Source of the DNA: Nitrospirota bacterium
Lineage (GTDB): Bacteria > Nitrospirota > Leptospirillia > Leptospirillales > Leptospirillaceae
Direction: 5' to 3'
Assembly: GCA_021810805.1 (NCBI GenBank)
Contig: JAJZHW010000003.1
Location: forward strand, 62,001-126,000
Length of the DNA stretch: 64,000 bases
Shown here: positions 44,845-52,912 of the stretch, one piece after another
Numbering within the stretch: the stretch's first letter is position 1
Layout: each line of letters opens with the position of its first letter
The notes under the pieces: generated by a model
The model's database searches: none
Seen by the model: the letters and a program-made list of their open reading frames with translations, nothing else
Told to the model about the DNA's origin: nothing
Made by a program: the position numbers and the translations under genes

Positions 44845-45945
44845 ATGGGACTCTTCAACAGACAATCCGCTTCTGTAAAAGAAACGTCGACAGACCTCTC
44901 TCTCGGGACGAGGGGGATAGCCCGCATGGAATCCGAGTCTGATGCCCGGGCCAGCCGAGCCGAGCGGGAGGCCGAAATGGCCCGACAGGAGGTCGAGAAG
45001 ACAAAGGCCACGATGGACTTTACGCGGAAGATCCTGACTCACGTCAAAGACTTTGGAGAATCCATCTCTACGGTCAGAAGCTCCCTTGTCTCCCTTTCCG
45101 AGGTTCTGACCTCCGAAAAAGCCGCCATGGCCGAGACCGACCGTGTCGCCCTGCAAGCCTCCCAAACGGTCAATGGGATCTCGGAAAACATGACCCGCCT
45201 GTCCTACGCCTCCCAGACAGCGGCCCGCGAGGTCGAAGGGCTTTCGGAACGGGCTGGACAGATCGGCGCGATCGTCAATGCGATCCGGGAAATTGCCGAC
45301 CAGACCAACCTCCTCGCCCTCAATGCCGCCATCGAATCGGCCCGCGCCGGGGAGCAGGGACGAGGCTTTGCCGTGGTGGCCGACGAAGTCCGGAAGCTGG
45401 CCTCCCGAACATCGACCGCCACGCAGGAGATTTCCTCCCTCGTGACCGCCATCCAAAACGCCACCCAATCCGCCAAAGTCGCCATGGAGGCACTTGCCGA
45501 GCAATCTGGCATCCTTTCTGCCGCCGGGAGCGGGGCCTCACAGAGCATGGAAGGCATGGTCTCCTCCTTTCGCCATATGGAATCCACCATTGAGAATTCC
45601 GCCCTGGGGGGATTCATCGAAGTCGTCAAGATGGACCATCTCGTCTTCAAATTCGAGATCTATCTCGTCCTCTTCGGACTCTCCGACAAGAAGCCCGAAA
45701 GCTTTGCGAACCACCGCGGATGCCGTCTCGGAAAGTGGTACTACGAGGGCGATGGGAGAAAGCTTTCCGGGAAGCCGGGATTCAGGGAGCTTGAATCCCC
45801 TCACGAAGTTGTGCACAAGTGCGGTCTCGAAGCTCTCAACCAGTTTATTGCCGGAAATTTTGACCGTGCCACCGAAGCCCTTACATCCATGGACAAGGCC
45901 AGCATGGAGGTTCTCTCCCATCTGGACCGTCTTGGCAAGCCCTGA
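44845..45945 (+). CDS. Soluble methyl-accepting chemotaxis-type protein with C-terminal CZB zinc domain
   Basis: Cytoplasmic receptor of 366 residues without transmembrane segments. An N-terminal coiled coil leads into the conserved signalling hairpin (about 140-190: [32 protein letters not shown]), which contacts CheA/CheW. Residues 262-340 form a CZB domain with zinc ligands H265, C293, H320 and H324. CZB receptors sense zinc or oxidants such as hypochlorite in other bacteria. The signalling part is short. cheZ follows after 164 bases, suggesting a chemotaxis cluster, but no cheA, cheW or cheY is in the window. Confidence 0.9.
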   Translation: MGLFNRQSASVKETSTDLSLGTRGIARMESESDARASRAEREAEMARQEVEKTKATMDFTRKILTHVKDFGESISTVRSSLVSLSEVLTSEKAAMAETDRVALQASQTVNGISENMTRLSYASQTAAREVEGLSERAGQIGAIVNAIREIADQTNLLALNAAIESARAGEQGRGFAVVADEVRKLASRTSTATQEISSLVTAIQNATQSAKVAMEALAEQSGILSAAGSGASQSMEGMVSSFRHMESTIENSALGGFIEVVKMDHLVFKFEIYLVLFGLSDKKPESFANHRGCRLGKWYYEGDGRKLSGKPGFRELESPHEVVHKCGLEALNQFIAGNFDRATEALTSMDKASMEVLSHLDRLGKP

Positions 45946-46109
45946 TGAAGTCCTCCACTGAAATGTGATACCCTAACGGTCAGACGAACCCGATTCAACG
46001 CATCGGGAGGGGACACCCCACACTTTGAGATTTTCCGGGGCTCCGCTCCGAACCCAACGCAAAGGATCCTCCCATCACCAATCATGTCAACGGGGGAAGG
46101 ACGAATTCG

Positions 46110-47120
46110 ATGCAGATCATGACATTTCCGCTGGCCAAGGGCATCGACCTCGGGATCCGCATGACGGAGATCCGAAAGATCGAATCCCTCAAGGACGCTC
46201 CAACGGAGAAGCTCGAGACACTCTCACATCCACAGGAGTGGTTTGGTCTTCCCATCCCGGAACAGCCCACCCATTTGAAGGGGATCTCCCTTTCCTCCTG
46301 TCGGGAGGCGATTATTGCCGTTCCCCGCGTCGGACGCATCCTTCGCATCTTTGACAGCAACGAAGGGGGATCTCCGCATCCCGAGCTCTCCTTTCTCACC
46401 CGCCTTCGGACGATTGAAGGTCCCGATGCCTGGGTTCTCGATGTTCCGTCCTTCCGGAAGGCCAACGGCTGGGGTCTCCCACCCTCCCAAAATGCTTCAT
46501 CATCCCCCCTGAACAATAAGGATGAGTCTTCCTCCACGCTGATTCAGCAGGTGGGGCAAACGGCCCGGGACATTCAGCGCGTCCTTTCCCTGTCGGCTTC
46601 GCTGGTGGACTCTCTCCGCTTCATGGAGGGAAAGCTTCCGGAGACCTCCCACGGGCTGGAGATCATCAGCCAGATGACCGAGGATGCCGCCCATAAGCTT
46701 ATGAACACCCTCGAGTCTCTCATGGAAGAACATGAGGCGGTCCGGAAGATTCTCTCCGACGGACAAATGAAGAAGGCCGACCAGAAGGCGCGCATCGAGG
46801 AGATTCTCTCCTCGGCCGACGAGCGTATCATGCACGGCTTTGAAGCGATGGCCTTTCAGGACCTGGTGGGACAAAACATCAAGCTCATCGGAGGACATTT
46901 GCGTGACCTCGAGTCCCGCCTTGTCCAAATTCTGATCGAAACAAACCAAACCCCGACAACAGACTCCGGTAAGACATCCGACAAGAAGGGGGAGGAGCAA
47001 CATCCGGAGACCTCCACGAAAGCCTCCGCTTCACCTTCGGAGACGCTCAAGGGAGTGGGAGCGGCCGGAGACATTGACCAGAGTACCGTGGATCAGCTTC
47101 TCTCCGAATTTGGCTTTTAG
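46110..47120 (+). CDS. cheZ: CheZ-like CheY-P phosphatase with N-terminal extension
   Basis: Predicted phosphatase dephosphorylating CheY-P. The four-helix region (about 145-280) contains the active-site motif FQDLVGQ, with D251 and Q255 matching catalytic Asp and Gln of CheZ. The C-terminal peptide (323-336, ending VDQLLSEFGF) matches the CheY-binding tail. Residues 1-140 are an extra part absent from E. coli CheZ (about 215 residues). It includes a segment with LSSCREAIIAVPRVGRILRIF and no known domain that I recognise. No gene is seen in the 164-base gap upstream. Confidence 0.85.
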   Translation: MQIMTFPLAKGIDLGIRMTEIRKIESLKDAPTEKLETLSHPQEWFGLPIPEQPTHLKGISLSSCREAIIAVPRVGRILRIFDSNEGGSPHPELSFLTRLRTIEGPDAWVLDVPSFRKANGWGLPPSQNASSSPLNNKDESSSTLIQQVGQTARDIQRVLSLSASLVDSLRFMEGKLPETSHGLEIISQMTEDAAHKLMNTLESLMEEHEAVRKILSDGQMKKADQKARIEEILSSADERIMHGFEAMAFQDLVGQNIKLIGGHLRDLESRLVQILIETNQTPTTDSGKTSDKKGEEQHPETSTKASASPSETLKGVGAAGDIDQSTVDQLLSEFGF

Positions 47121-47131
47121 CCACTCCCCCC

Positions 47132-47827
47132 ATGCGATCGCTCACGGAAAAACAACGTGAAGCCTTAGAATTTATCGCCTCCACCATACGCAATACCCAC
47201 CGTCCCCCGACCATCATGGAGCTCTCCCTGCACATGGGGTCATCGGGAAGCAGTCGCCGGGGGCTGGGACACATAGAAGCACTGGTTCGGAAGGGCTACA
47301 TCACACGCGAACCGGGACAGGCCCGCTCCTTTCGTCTGACTCAGGCGGCACAAGATCTCCTTGAGGGATCCTCCCCCTCGGCCCAGAGAAACATTCCCCT
47401 GATCTCAGATGAGCATTCCGGAGCGATTCCCTCGTCTAGCATACCTGTGGCCGGATTTCTGTTTGGCCCCTTTCCCGACTTTGCCTTTAAGCTTGAGACC
47501 GACCCCTTGTTTCCTGACAGGAGGATTTGCGGCGGGGACATCCTCTTTGTCCAGCGAACTCCCGAGGATGGCCCCTCTCCTGGGGATACGGTCGTGGTCA
47601 CCGATCCTCTGAAAGGAAGGCTGGCCTTGGGGGTCGTCTCCAAAAAATACGGACTTTTTGCATTGACGCCTCCGGGAGCGGAGCCACAGCGCTATGACCT
47701 CAGAAAGAAAGACTTGGTACAGCGCATCCAGGGGCGGGTCATCGGCCTTTTCCGCCCGCTTCTCCCTCCTTCTGACCGAGCACAGGATGCACCACCTCAA
47801 AACAAGGACAGCCTCCATGAAAGATGA
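47132..47827 (+). CDS. LexA-like repressor lacking the autocleavage residues
   Basis: A 231-residue protein with a LexA-type winged helix (1-70: SLTEKQREALEFIAS...PPTIMELSLHMGSSGSSRRGLGHIEALVRKGYI) and a LexA/S24-type C-terminal domain (105-210). Against E. coli LexA, SGMSM becomes ETDPL, so nucleophile S119 is P125. The lysine K156 region reads LALGVVSKK, with Gly (G167) at the best-aligned site and K171/K172 offset. The Ala-Gly cleavage site aligns with S96-G97. RecA-stimulated self-cleavage therefore looks impossible. It starts 11 bases after cheZ with no good ribosome binding site, and has a ~20-residue C-terminal tail. Confidence 0.82.
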   Translation: MRSLTEKQREALEFIASTIRNTHRPPTIMELSLHMGSSGSSRRGLGHIEALVRKGYITREPGQARSFRLTQAAQDLLEGSSPSAQRNIPLISDEHSGAIPSSSIPVAGFLFGPFPDFAFKLETDPLFPDRRICGGDILFVQRTPEDGPSPGDTVVVTDPLKGRLALGVVSKKYGLFALTPPGAEPQRYDLRKKDLVQRIQGRVIGLFRPLLPPSDRAQDAPPQNKDSLHER

Positions 47828-48260
47828 AGAGTTTGGACCGACAACCTCCGGACGTCCGGGGCAGGGCACCGACACCTACGTTCCCGGAGTCTGCAACATT
47901 GACCGGAAAGGTCGATGGATCAGAGGTGCGGGGGCCTTTCTGGGTCTGGTTCTGGTGGTGATTTACAATGAAAAGTGGCGACTCGTCTTCTCTCACCCGG
48001 GACTGTATGCCGCGGGCATGGTCCTTCTTGCCTCGGGAACGGCTCTCTCCCTCATCCAGGCCATGGCCTCCTTCTGCGTCGTCGATGGACTCCTCGGACG
48101 AACCCTCATCGCCGACGACCGGCTGACCGCTTCGGTCAAAAGCCCCGAGAGCCGGCAAAAAGACAAAAGACGGGCGCTTCTTCTCATCGGAGGAGCTTTG
48201 GTTGTGGGATTTCTCTTTTCTGCGGTCCTGTTGATTTCGGAAATCAACTCTTCCCGATAA
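47817..48260 (+). CDS. Uncharacterised membrane protein with VCNI motif
   Basis: Small inner-membrane protein, 147 residues. After about 25 polar residues comes YVPGVCNIDRKGRWIRG, then three hydrophobic helices (about 33-49, 60-86 with SFCVVDGLLG at its end, 122-143), with DRLTASVKSPESRQKDKRRA before the last helix. The VCNI...FC...D-x-R-x-x-D-x-R-x-A pattern recurs in a widespread family of unknown function. The ATG at 47817 has AAGGA upstream and overlaps the lexA-like gene by 11 bases; a longer frame to 47694 is not supported. Confidence 0.72.
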   Translation: MKDEEFGPTTSGRPGQGTDTYVPGVCNIDRKGRWIRGAGAFLGLVLVVIYNEKWRLVFSHPGLYAAGMVLLASGTALSLIQAMASFCVVDGLLGRTLIADDRLTASVKSPESRQKDKRRALLLIGGALVVGFLFSAVLLISEINSSR

Positions 48261-48278
48261 GGGATTTTCGGGGCCACC

Positions 48279-51200
48279 ATGAATCACCCCTTCCTCTCCC
48301 GAACCTTTCCTCCCCTCCAGCTGGCTTCCGCCCGACGCCTCATGGCCAATGCCATCGTCACCGTTCCCGCTGGCGAAGCCAGGAAAGACCGGATCACGCT
48401 TCTCTTTTCCCTGTCCGCAACATCGACCCCCATAGAAATTTCCCTCTGGAGCCACCAGAGGGATCTCCTGTGCACCTGTCCCCTTTGCGAGGTGGTGGGG
48501 GACCTTCCCTGTCCCCATGCAATCGCGGCGCTTGAGATCCTCAAGGAGCGATCTCTTTCCTCGCCTCCTCCTCCCTCCCCCCCGGCGACCGCGCAAAAAA
48601 CTACACCTTCCCGCCCGACGGCTACCGGCCGCCTTGCCCCGCCGCGAATCGCCTTCCTCGTCCTCGCAGGCCACCGGGAGATGCCGGTTTTTGTCGCACT
48701 TAAGGAAAACGGGGAGACCCTCTCCCCCGGAGAGTTTGGGCAGATCGCCCAATCTCTCAAGGTCGGAGATCCTCTCCCTAAGACGACGAGGCTCTTTGCT
48801 TCGGCCTTTGCCCATTTCAGCCACAGCTCTCCGACCCACAGCCTGCAGGGATATCGGCCCCAAAGGGGGGCCACGGAGGCACTTTTTGACCTTCTGAAAG
48901 AGGGTCTTCCCGTTCTTTCGGCCCGGACCCGATCCCCTTACCGCGTGATTCTCCCCTCGCCGGCACCAAGTCCTCGGGTGATCGGACAATGGGACGATCT
49001 CGCGGGGGAGCGATTGAAGCTTTACGCCAGCATCGAGAGTCGCGAGGGACCGCTTTCCCTGCAAAGCCATCTGTATTTCTCCTTCGGAGAGGTCGCGATC
49101 GTTTGCGGCGAGGGGAAAATCCAATTCTTCCAACCCGATCCTCCCTTGGCCCCTCCGGCACTTCGACTTTTGGAGAGAGCGATGAAGGGGGACTCCCTGA
49201 CAAAGAGCGAATGGATGCCCCTCCTCGACCCGGAGAGGCAGGGGGAAGAGATCTCTGCCATTTTCTCCTTCGAGCCGACAGAGGCCGCTCCTCTCTACCG
49301 CTCGGGGAAACAGGCCGTCCCAACGGTCCGACTTGAGACCCGCAGTGACGGGGTCCTTTCCCTTTGCCCAGAAATTCGATACTCCGACCAGGTTGCCCTT
49401 CCGCTCTTCGGCCCCGACCGCCATCGCCTCGGCGACTACATCCCGGAACCGGAGAAAGAGAAAATTCGCCTGATTTCCCGAGATCGGGAGCGTGAACTTT
49501 TTTACCGGAACACCTTTGAGAAGATCTCGCGGCTCTCCCATTCAGGAGAGAGTATCCCCATCCAAAGACCCGATGTCGGCGAGATTCTCGACAAGACGCT
49601 TCCCTCCTTGGAGAGTGCGGGCTTCACGATAGAACGTGGAGGACTCTTTGGGGAGGAAATTATCGGGGGACCCGTTTCGCTGACGTTGGATCTTTGGAGC
49701 AAAGACCATGACCGGGTCGAAATCGAGAGCTTCCTCCTCACCCCGTCGGGGACCTTTCCCCTTCCAGGACGGAAGAAAGGAGAGGAAGACACTCCGCTCC
49801 TCTCCCTTCCTCACGGCCCCTCCGTCTACCTCGAGGGTCCCGAGCGCCAGCAGGAGAGAGAAATCCGACAGCTTTTCTCCCTCGACGACAAAGGACATGG
49901 CGAAGCGTCCCGCTATTACGTCTCCATGCTCCATCTTCTCAGACCGGATCTCCCTTTTCGACCCTTGGAGGGACTCGACCTGGCGCCCTTCACCCCCACA
50001 CCCCTCTCCGAAGAACGGTTCGACGCTCTGTCCGGCGTCTTTTTGGCCTCTCTTCGTCCCTACCAAAAAGAGGCCGTCTCCTTTCTCCACTCCCTTGCCC
50101 GAGAAAATCTCTCGGGCATTCTGGCCGATGAGATGGGGTTGGGAAAAACGATCAGCATCCTGGGCTTTTTGCTGCTGCAAAAAATCGCCCCAGGATCCCA
50201 TCCGGGAGATCGCCCTCCCCTCGTGGCACTTCCCGCCTCCCTCCTTTACAACTGGGCCCACGAGGCCGATCGCTTCTGTCCGGGCCTTAACGTTCATCTC
50301 CATGCGGGAAGCGACCGCTGGAAGAGGTTCCGGGCCTGTGTCGCCCTTCCTGACATTATCCTGACGACCTACGGCACCCTCAGAAATGATCCGGAGCTTG
50401 CCGAAGGACCCCCTTTCTCCTGCCTCGTGATGGACGAGGCCCACCAGGTGAAAAATCCCGATTCGCTCACCCACAAGGCCCTGTCGAAGATCCCTGCGCG
50501 TCTGAAGATCGCGGTGACCGGGACCCCGGTCGAAAACCGCCTGTCCGATCTTTGGGGGCTCTTTGCCCTTCTCATGCCAGGACTTCTCGGCTCCCGGGCC
50601 CAGTTCGAACGGCGATTTTTACGGGAAGAAACCACAGGGGAGGAGCGAAACCGGCGCATCGCGCTCCTGAGGAATCTTGTCGCCCCCCTGATCCTTCGCC
50701 GGACCAAGGAGATGGTCTTAAGCGACCTGCCCCCCAAGGTCGAGGTGGAGATCTGGGTCGATCCCACAGAAGACGAGTGCCTCCACGTCCATGAGATCAA
50801 AAGCCAGGTCCGCCATCAGATCGAACAAATGGAAGCCCGGGAGGGACCGCCCCTGCACATGGCCTACCTGACCCTCCTTCTGAGGCTCAGACAGCAGGCC
50901 TGCCACCCCGAACTCCTTCCTCCCGAGCTTCGGGGAGAGAGATCCCACTCCTCCAAGTTTCTTCTTGTCCTCGACAAAATTGCCGAAGGGGTCGAAGAGG
51001 GCCACAAGATCCTCCTCTTCAGCCAGTTTACCGGGATGCTCGATCTCTTCGAGGAATCCCTCCCCTCCCTTGGGATATCGACGGTTCGCCTCGACGGCTC
51101 CACTCCGATTCCCGAGCGGCAGAAAAGGGTGGCGCAGTTTCAGAGCGAGAGCCCCGAATCTCCCCGGGTCTTTCTTTCGAGCCTCAAGGCCGGAGGGGTG

Positions 51201-51485
51201 GGACTCACCCTGACCAAGGCCGATTACGTCTTTCATTACGACCCTTGGTGGAATCCTCAGGTCGAAGCTCAAGCCTCCGACCGCTCCCACCGGATCGGCC
51301 AAACACGCTCTGTCTTTATCTACCGTTTTCTGGTCCGGGGAACCGTCGAGGAACGCGTTCAGGACTTGAAGAGGGTCAAACGAGATCTCTTCGTGCGACT
51401 TCTTGACGGTGAAACCTCCCTTTCCGGCGGCGGAGACTCGCTCACTCTCGAGGAGATGCGCTCGTTGATCGACTTCGGGCAATGA
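48279..51485 (+). CDS. SNF2/RapA-type DEAD/H helicase with N-terminal SWIM zinc finger
   Basis: Swi2/Snf2-family ATPase of 1068 residues. A SWIM finger lies at C65-x-C67 and C78-x-H80 (LLCTCPLC...LPCPHA). The central ~500 residues are a divergent family-specific region. The motor is at about 590-1050: DEMGLGKT, VMDEAHQVKNP, VTGTPVENRL, FSQFTGMLDLFEES, VRLDGST, SLKAGGVGLTLTKAD, and SDRSHRIGQTRSV, in the usual order. Such proteins remodel protein-DNA complexes, and the bacterial role is not defined. It begins 18 bases after the membrane protein gene. Confidence 0.92.
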   Translation: MNHPFLSRTFPPLQLASARRLMANAIVTVPAGEARKDRITLLFSLSATSTPIEISLWSHQRDLLCTCPLCEVVGDLPCPHAIAALEILKERSLSSPPPPSPPATAQKTTPSRPTATGRLAPPRIAFLVLAGHREMPVFVALKENGETLSPGEFGQIAQSLKVGDPLPKTTRLFASAFAHFSHSSPTHSLQGYRPQRGATEALFDLLKEGLPVLSARTRSPYRVILPSPAPSPRVIGQWDDLAGERLKLYASIESREGPLSLQSHLYFSFGEVAIVCGEGKIQFFQPDPPLAPPALRLLERAMKGDSLTKSEWMPLLDPERQGEEISAIFSFEPTEAAPLYRSGKQAVPTVRLETRSDGVLSLCPEIRYSDQVALPLFGPDRHRLGDYIPEPEKEKIRLISRDRERELFYRNTFEKISRLSHSGESIPIQRPDVGEILDKTLPSLESAGFTIERGGLFGEEIIGGPVSLTLDLWSKDHDRVEIESFLLTPSGTFPLPGRKKGEEDTPLLSLPHGPSVYLEGPERQQEREIRQLFSLDDKGHGEASRYYVSMLHLLRPDLPFRPLEGLDLAPFTPTPLSEERFDALSGVFLASLRPYQKEAVSFLHSLARENLSGILADEMGLGKTISILGFLLLQKIAPGSHPGDRPPLVALPASLLYNWAHEADRFCPGLNVHLHAGSDRWKRFRACVALPDIILTTYGTLRNDPELAEGPPFSCLVMDEAHQVKNPDSLTHKALSKIPARLKIAVTGTPVENRLSDLWGLFALLMPGLLGSRAQFERRFLREETTGEERNRRIALLRNLVAPLILRRTKEMVLSDLPPKVEVEIWVDPTEDECLHVHEIKSQVRHQIEQMEAREGPPLHMAYLTLLLRLRQQACHPELLPPELRGERSHSSKFLLVLDKIAEGVEEGHKILLFSQFTGMLDLFEESLPSLGISTVRLDGSTPIPERQKRVAQFQSESPESPRVFLSSLKAGGVGLTLTKADYVFHYDPWWNPQVEAQASDRSHRIGQTRSVFIYRFLVRGTVEERVQDLKRVKRDLFVRLLDGETSLSGGGDSLTLEEMRSLIDFGQ

Positions 51486-51582
51486 TCATGGGCACAATAG
51501 AAGAATAGCCCCCTTCACCCCTCCCCCCGTCAATGGGACGAGGCAGACGATATCGCGGCAAGACGCGACCGAAAGGAACCAA

Positions 51583-52401
51583 ATGGAAAGCCACCTCGCA
51601 GGAAAGACGATGGAAGAGGCCCTGGAACGGGCCAGACATTTGAACAAGGAGGGGTTGGGCACCCTTCTCTCCCCCCACTTTGACCGGGAGAGCTCCCGGA
51701 CCGGTGCAGAGCACGCCGACAGGTCGGGGGAAGAGACAGGGTCCCTGATCAAGGCCATGGGGATGAAGCTGATCCGGGGAGGGCTCTCCCTCGACCCAAG
51801 AGACTTTGAGATTGACGCCGGGTGGGCCCGGACCATGGAGAGGATTTCGCCGCTTGTGGTCAGAGCCGAAGAGTACGGCTACGGGGTCTGGCTCGAGGCG
51901 GAAGACCCGGAGACCGCAGGAGCGGTCCTGGACCTCTACCTGGGGCTCCGCCCCCGGTTCCCCCATCTGGGGATCACCCTTTCGGCGAGGTTTTCCCGAG
52001 CCCTCTCGGACCTCTCGGCAGTGGCTGCCGTCCGGGGAAGGGTCCGGCTTGTGAAGGGGCTTCAGATTCCAGGAGAGAGCTTGGCGGCAGGAGGAGCGGG
52101 ACTCGAGGCCGAATCGGAGATCAACGGGCGATTCCGGCTTCTTCTTGAGATTCTTTTCCGGGATTCGAACTTTTTTGCCATCGCCACCCATGATCCGGAT
52201 CTCATCGAAGAGGCTCACCGTCTCTCCGGGATCTCCCCCCGGATGTTCGAATTTCAGCTATATCTGGGAGTGGCGGAGGCCCTGGCAAAGAGACTCGTTT
52301 ACGAACGGGGACATCCGACGACCATCTATCTTCCCTATGGGGAGGGAACCGGCCGTCACATCGACCGACTGAAGCGGACGGACCGGCTTCGCTCCTCCTG
52401 A
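51583..52401 (+). CDS. Proline dehydrogenase-like protein
   Basis: FAD-dependent TIM-barrel enzyme oxidising proline to pyrroline-5-carboxylate, passing electrons to quinone. The 272 residues keep RVRLVKG, FAIATHDPDLIEEA, MFEFQLYLGV and TIYLPYGEG, the FAD and active-site strands. The N-terminal LDxLGE helix region common to PRODH is absent, and the first 60 residues are non-typical. LEAEDPETAG stands in for the usual DMExS. The ATG has AAAGGA 6 bases upstream. No P5C dehydrogenase is near. Confidence 0.75.
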   Translation: MESHLAGKTMEEALERARHLNKEGLGTLLSPHFDRESSRTGAEHADRSGEETGSLIKAMGMKLIRGGLSLDPRDFEIDAGWARTMERISPLVVRAEEYGYGVWLEAEDPETAGAVLDLYLGLRPRFPHLGITLSARFSRALSDLSAVAAVRGRVRLVKGLQIPGESLAAGGAGLEAESEINGRFRLLLEILFRDSNFFAIATHDPDLIEEAHRLSGISPRMFEFQLYLGVAEALAKRLVYERGHPTTIYLPYGEGTGRHIDRLKRTDRLRSS

Positions 52402-52427
52402 TCTTGGGGGAAGGGACGGACTTTTTT

Positions 52428-52676
52428 CTAGGCCTTCTTTTCAGCGGCCGGAAGGTTCAGGAACTCCCGGGTAATATTGACGAGCATTGTCCGGTGCTCC
52501 GGAAGACCCAGATTGATGCGGTATTCGTTGATCACCTTGACCCGCATATCTTCCCATGCTGCCCAGCAGGCGCCACAGATCTTGTCCTGAACCTCCTTGC
52601 CAAAGGGGGAGGGAAAGGGGGGCTCGGGAAGACCTTCAGCATCGGCTCCACAGCGGGCACAATGGACAATAGCCAT
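52428..52676 (-). CDS. YggX-like Fe(2+)-trafficking protein with CxxC pairs
   Basis: 82-residue protein related to YggX, which protects Fe-S enzymes from oxidative damage and has been linked to iron handling. The family core is clear (DAEGLPEPPFPSPFGKEV...WAAWEDMRVKVINEYRINL). Unlike E. coli YggX it has C6-x-x-C9 and C34-x-x-C37, enough for a tetrahedral metal site. GAGAGG precedes the ATG. It is the only minus-strand gene right of 42.7 kb, convergent with the proline dehydrogenase gene (26 bases between stops). Confidence 0.82.
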   Translation of the reverse strand: MAIVHCARCGADAEGLPEPPFPSPFGKEVQDKICGACWAAWEDMRVKVINEYRINLGLPEHRTMLVNITREFLNLPAAEKKA

Positions 52677-52819
52677 TCAGAAACCTCTCTTTCTATCAAT
52701 TTGCGTCACTTTCGGGACGAAGGGGTGGAGGTGAGGAGATTTTATTCGAGGGGGACAACAACCCGCCTCAAACTATTTTAGCAGACTCCTCTCCCGGGAC
52801 GCACTCCTGTTTTTCCTTG

Positions 52820-52848
52820 TTGAACGAATGGTCCTCCTCATGTAGGAT
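52820..52848 (+). promoter_or_regulatory. Promoter of the glucoamylase-like gene
   Basis: TTGAAC (52820-52825), 17-base spacer, TAGGAT (52843-52848). The expected start near 52855 leaves a 58-base leader before the TTG start codon. It shows that the open frame beginning at 52817 cannot be the true coding start. The left part of this divergent 236-base gap (yggX side) shows nothing else clear. Confidence 0.7.
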
Positions 52849-52912
52849 CGACTCCGGCATTTGCAATCCTTATTTTCCGCTCTTTCACCCATTCACCAGG
52901 AGAATAAATTCC

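Noticed and set aside
47739-49541. 600-codon open frame on the minus strand opposite the helicase and its upstream genes
   Set aside because: Crosses three well-supported plus-strand genes and has low-complexity Gly/Arg-rich composition.
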